Assembly: GCA_030699345.1 (NCBI GenBank)
Contig: JAUYMX010000199.1
Span: 1-5,043, forward strand
Reading direction: 5' to 3'
Source of the DNA: Methylococcaceae bacterium
Lineage (GTDB): Bacteria > Pseudomonadota > Gammaproteobacteria > Methylococcales > Methylomonadaceae
Length of the DNA stretch: 5,043 nt
The position numbers and the translations under genes are program-made. This document shows positions 4,356 to 5,043 of the stretch, piece after piece. Each line of letters begins with the position of its first letter. The first letter of the stretch is position 1. The notes under the pieces are model-generated. The model searched no databases. It was given only the letters and a program-made list of their open reading frames with translations, and was not told the DNA's origin.

Positions 4356-5043
4356 ATGAAACTATTCCCTCGTCATTTAACCGCTATCACGCTCATTTGC
4401 CTGTGTTTAACAACACCGGCGGTGCTTGCCAAGGTGGATGTTACCGGGCTTGAGACTGCAGCAAAAGACAATGTGTTACTGACGCTGGCGCTGGCAAAAG
4501 AACCCTGCGATGCGCCAGAGTGGAAAATACGCGGTTTGTTTGCAGGTGCCGATCAGGAGATTGATCAGGCCTTACGCGCGTTAGGTTATTACCATGCTGT
4601 CAGCAAAAACGCATTAAGCTTTAATAAGGACTGCTGGCAGGCAGACTTTGCTGTTACCCCCGGCCCGCAAGTGTTGGTGACTGACGTTGCCATCACCATT
4701 AGCGGTGACGCCGACCATGATGCCGAGTTTGCCATGCTGCGTAATAAGCTGATAACAGCGACCGGCAATCCACTTCGCCACGACGCTTACGAAAAGATGA
4801 AAAGCCAGCTGGAATCGTTGGCGATGGCGCGCGGTTATTTGGATGCCGAATTTTCAGAAAAGCAGTTGTTAATCGATAAAGCCAACAATACCGCCCGCAT
4901 TAATTTGGTGTTTGCGACCGGCAAGCGCATGCTTTTTGGCGCGATTACTATTGATCAGGATATTTTGCAGCCGGAGTTTGTAAACAAATTCGTCTCGGTA
5001 AAAAGCCAGGACTTTTATTCCAGTGAAGAGTTGGGCAATACCT
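4356..5043 (+). CDS. tamA: TamA-type outer-membrane assembly protein, N-terminal part (continues past the window)
   Basis: TamA is an Omp85-family outer-membrane protein that, with inner-membrane-anchored TamB, helps assemble autotransporters and other outer-membrane proteins and has been linked to phospholipid transport. The 229 codons present cover a signal peptide (1-25, cleavage after VLA) and POTRA domains: POTRA1 about 27-105 (ALRALGYYHAV, ending VTPGPQVLV), POTRA2 about 106-190 (YEKMKSQLESLAMARGYLDAEF), and the start of POTRA3 from about 192 (LFGAITID). ALGYY and ARGYLDAEF with following GKRMLFG are close to the E. coli TamA pattern. Cys51 and Cys93 could form a disulfide in POTRA1. 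The C-terminal barrel lies outside the window. No strong Shine-Dalgarno sequence precedes the ATG at 4356; the intact signal peptide supports this start. A BamA paralogue is less likely, given the domain order and length. Confidence 0.88.
   Translation, partial: MKLFPRHLTAITLICLCLTTPAVLAKVDVTGLETAAKDNVLLTLALAKEPCDAPEWKIRGLFAGADQEIDQALRALGYYHAVSKNALSFNKDCWQADFAVTPGPQVLVTDVAITISGDADHDAEFAMLRNKLITATGNPLRHDAYEKMKSQLESLAMARGYLDAEFSEKQLLIDKANNTARINLVFATGKRMLFGAITIDQDILQPEFVNKFVSVKSQDFYSSEELGNT

Overview
The window looks like a piece of a gammaproteobacterial chromosome with moderate GC. Three conserved genes support this: the start of a TonB-type energy transducer, a complete argininosuccinate lyase (argH), and the start of a TamA-type outer-membrane assembly protein. 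The mix of these genes, abundant REP-like palindromes and decayed toxin-antitoxin and IS110 debris would fit a methanotroph-like member of the order Methylococcales. That placement is inference from general resemblance and has not been tested by a search.

Layout. Positions 1-518 (minus strand) hold the N-terminal 172 codons of a TonB protein whose 3' part lies outside the window. Positions 519-1454 separate tonB from the divergent argH and contain no convincing gene. The second half of this gap (about 895-1338) is a nest of repeats: an 18-bp perfect inverted repeat, a diverged 75/76-bp direct repeat, a 68-bp cruciform-forming element and a REP-like hairpin. argH fills 1455-2855 and is followed by a probable stem-loop terminator. 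Positions 3104-3355 encode a small predicted secreted protein of unknown function with a very good ribosome binding site.

From 3356 to about 4315 the sequence is a gene graveyard. Three complete REP-like double hairpins (3356-3442, 3646-3732, 3947-4032) and one half copy sit exactly at the edges of decayed genes. These are the C-terminus of an IS110-family transposase, an internal fragment of a protein that resembles uracil-DNA-glycosylase-like proteins, and a CopG-type antitoxin that stops just before its DNA-binding half. A short stretch resembling the tail of a BrnT toxin also lies next to the antitoxin. The antitoxin remnant contains a perfect 37-bp direct repeat with a 35-bp spacer, which looks like a one-spacer CRISPR but is in frame within the gene. 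tamA starts at 4356 and runs off the right end.

The complete genes do not form one pathway: argH is arginine biosynthesis, tonB is energised outer-membrane import, and tamA is outer-membrane protein assembly. The most unusual material is the repeat-rich DNA between them. No complete new defence or mobile system is visible.
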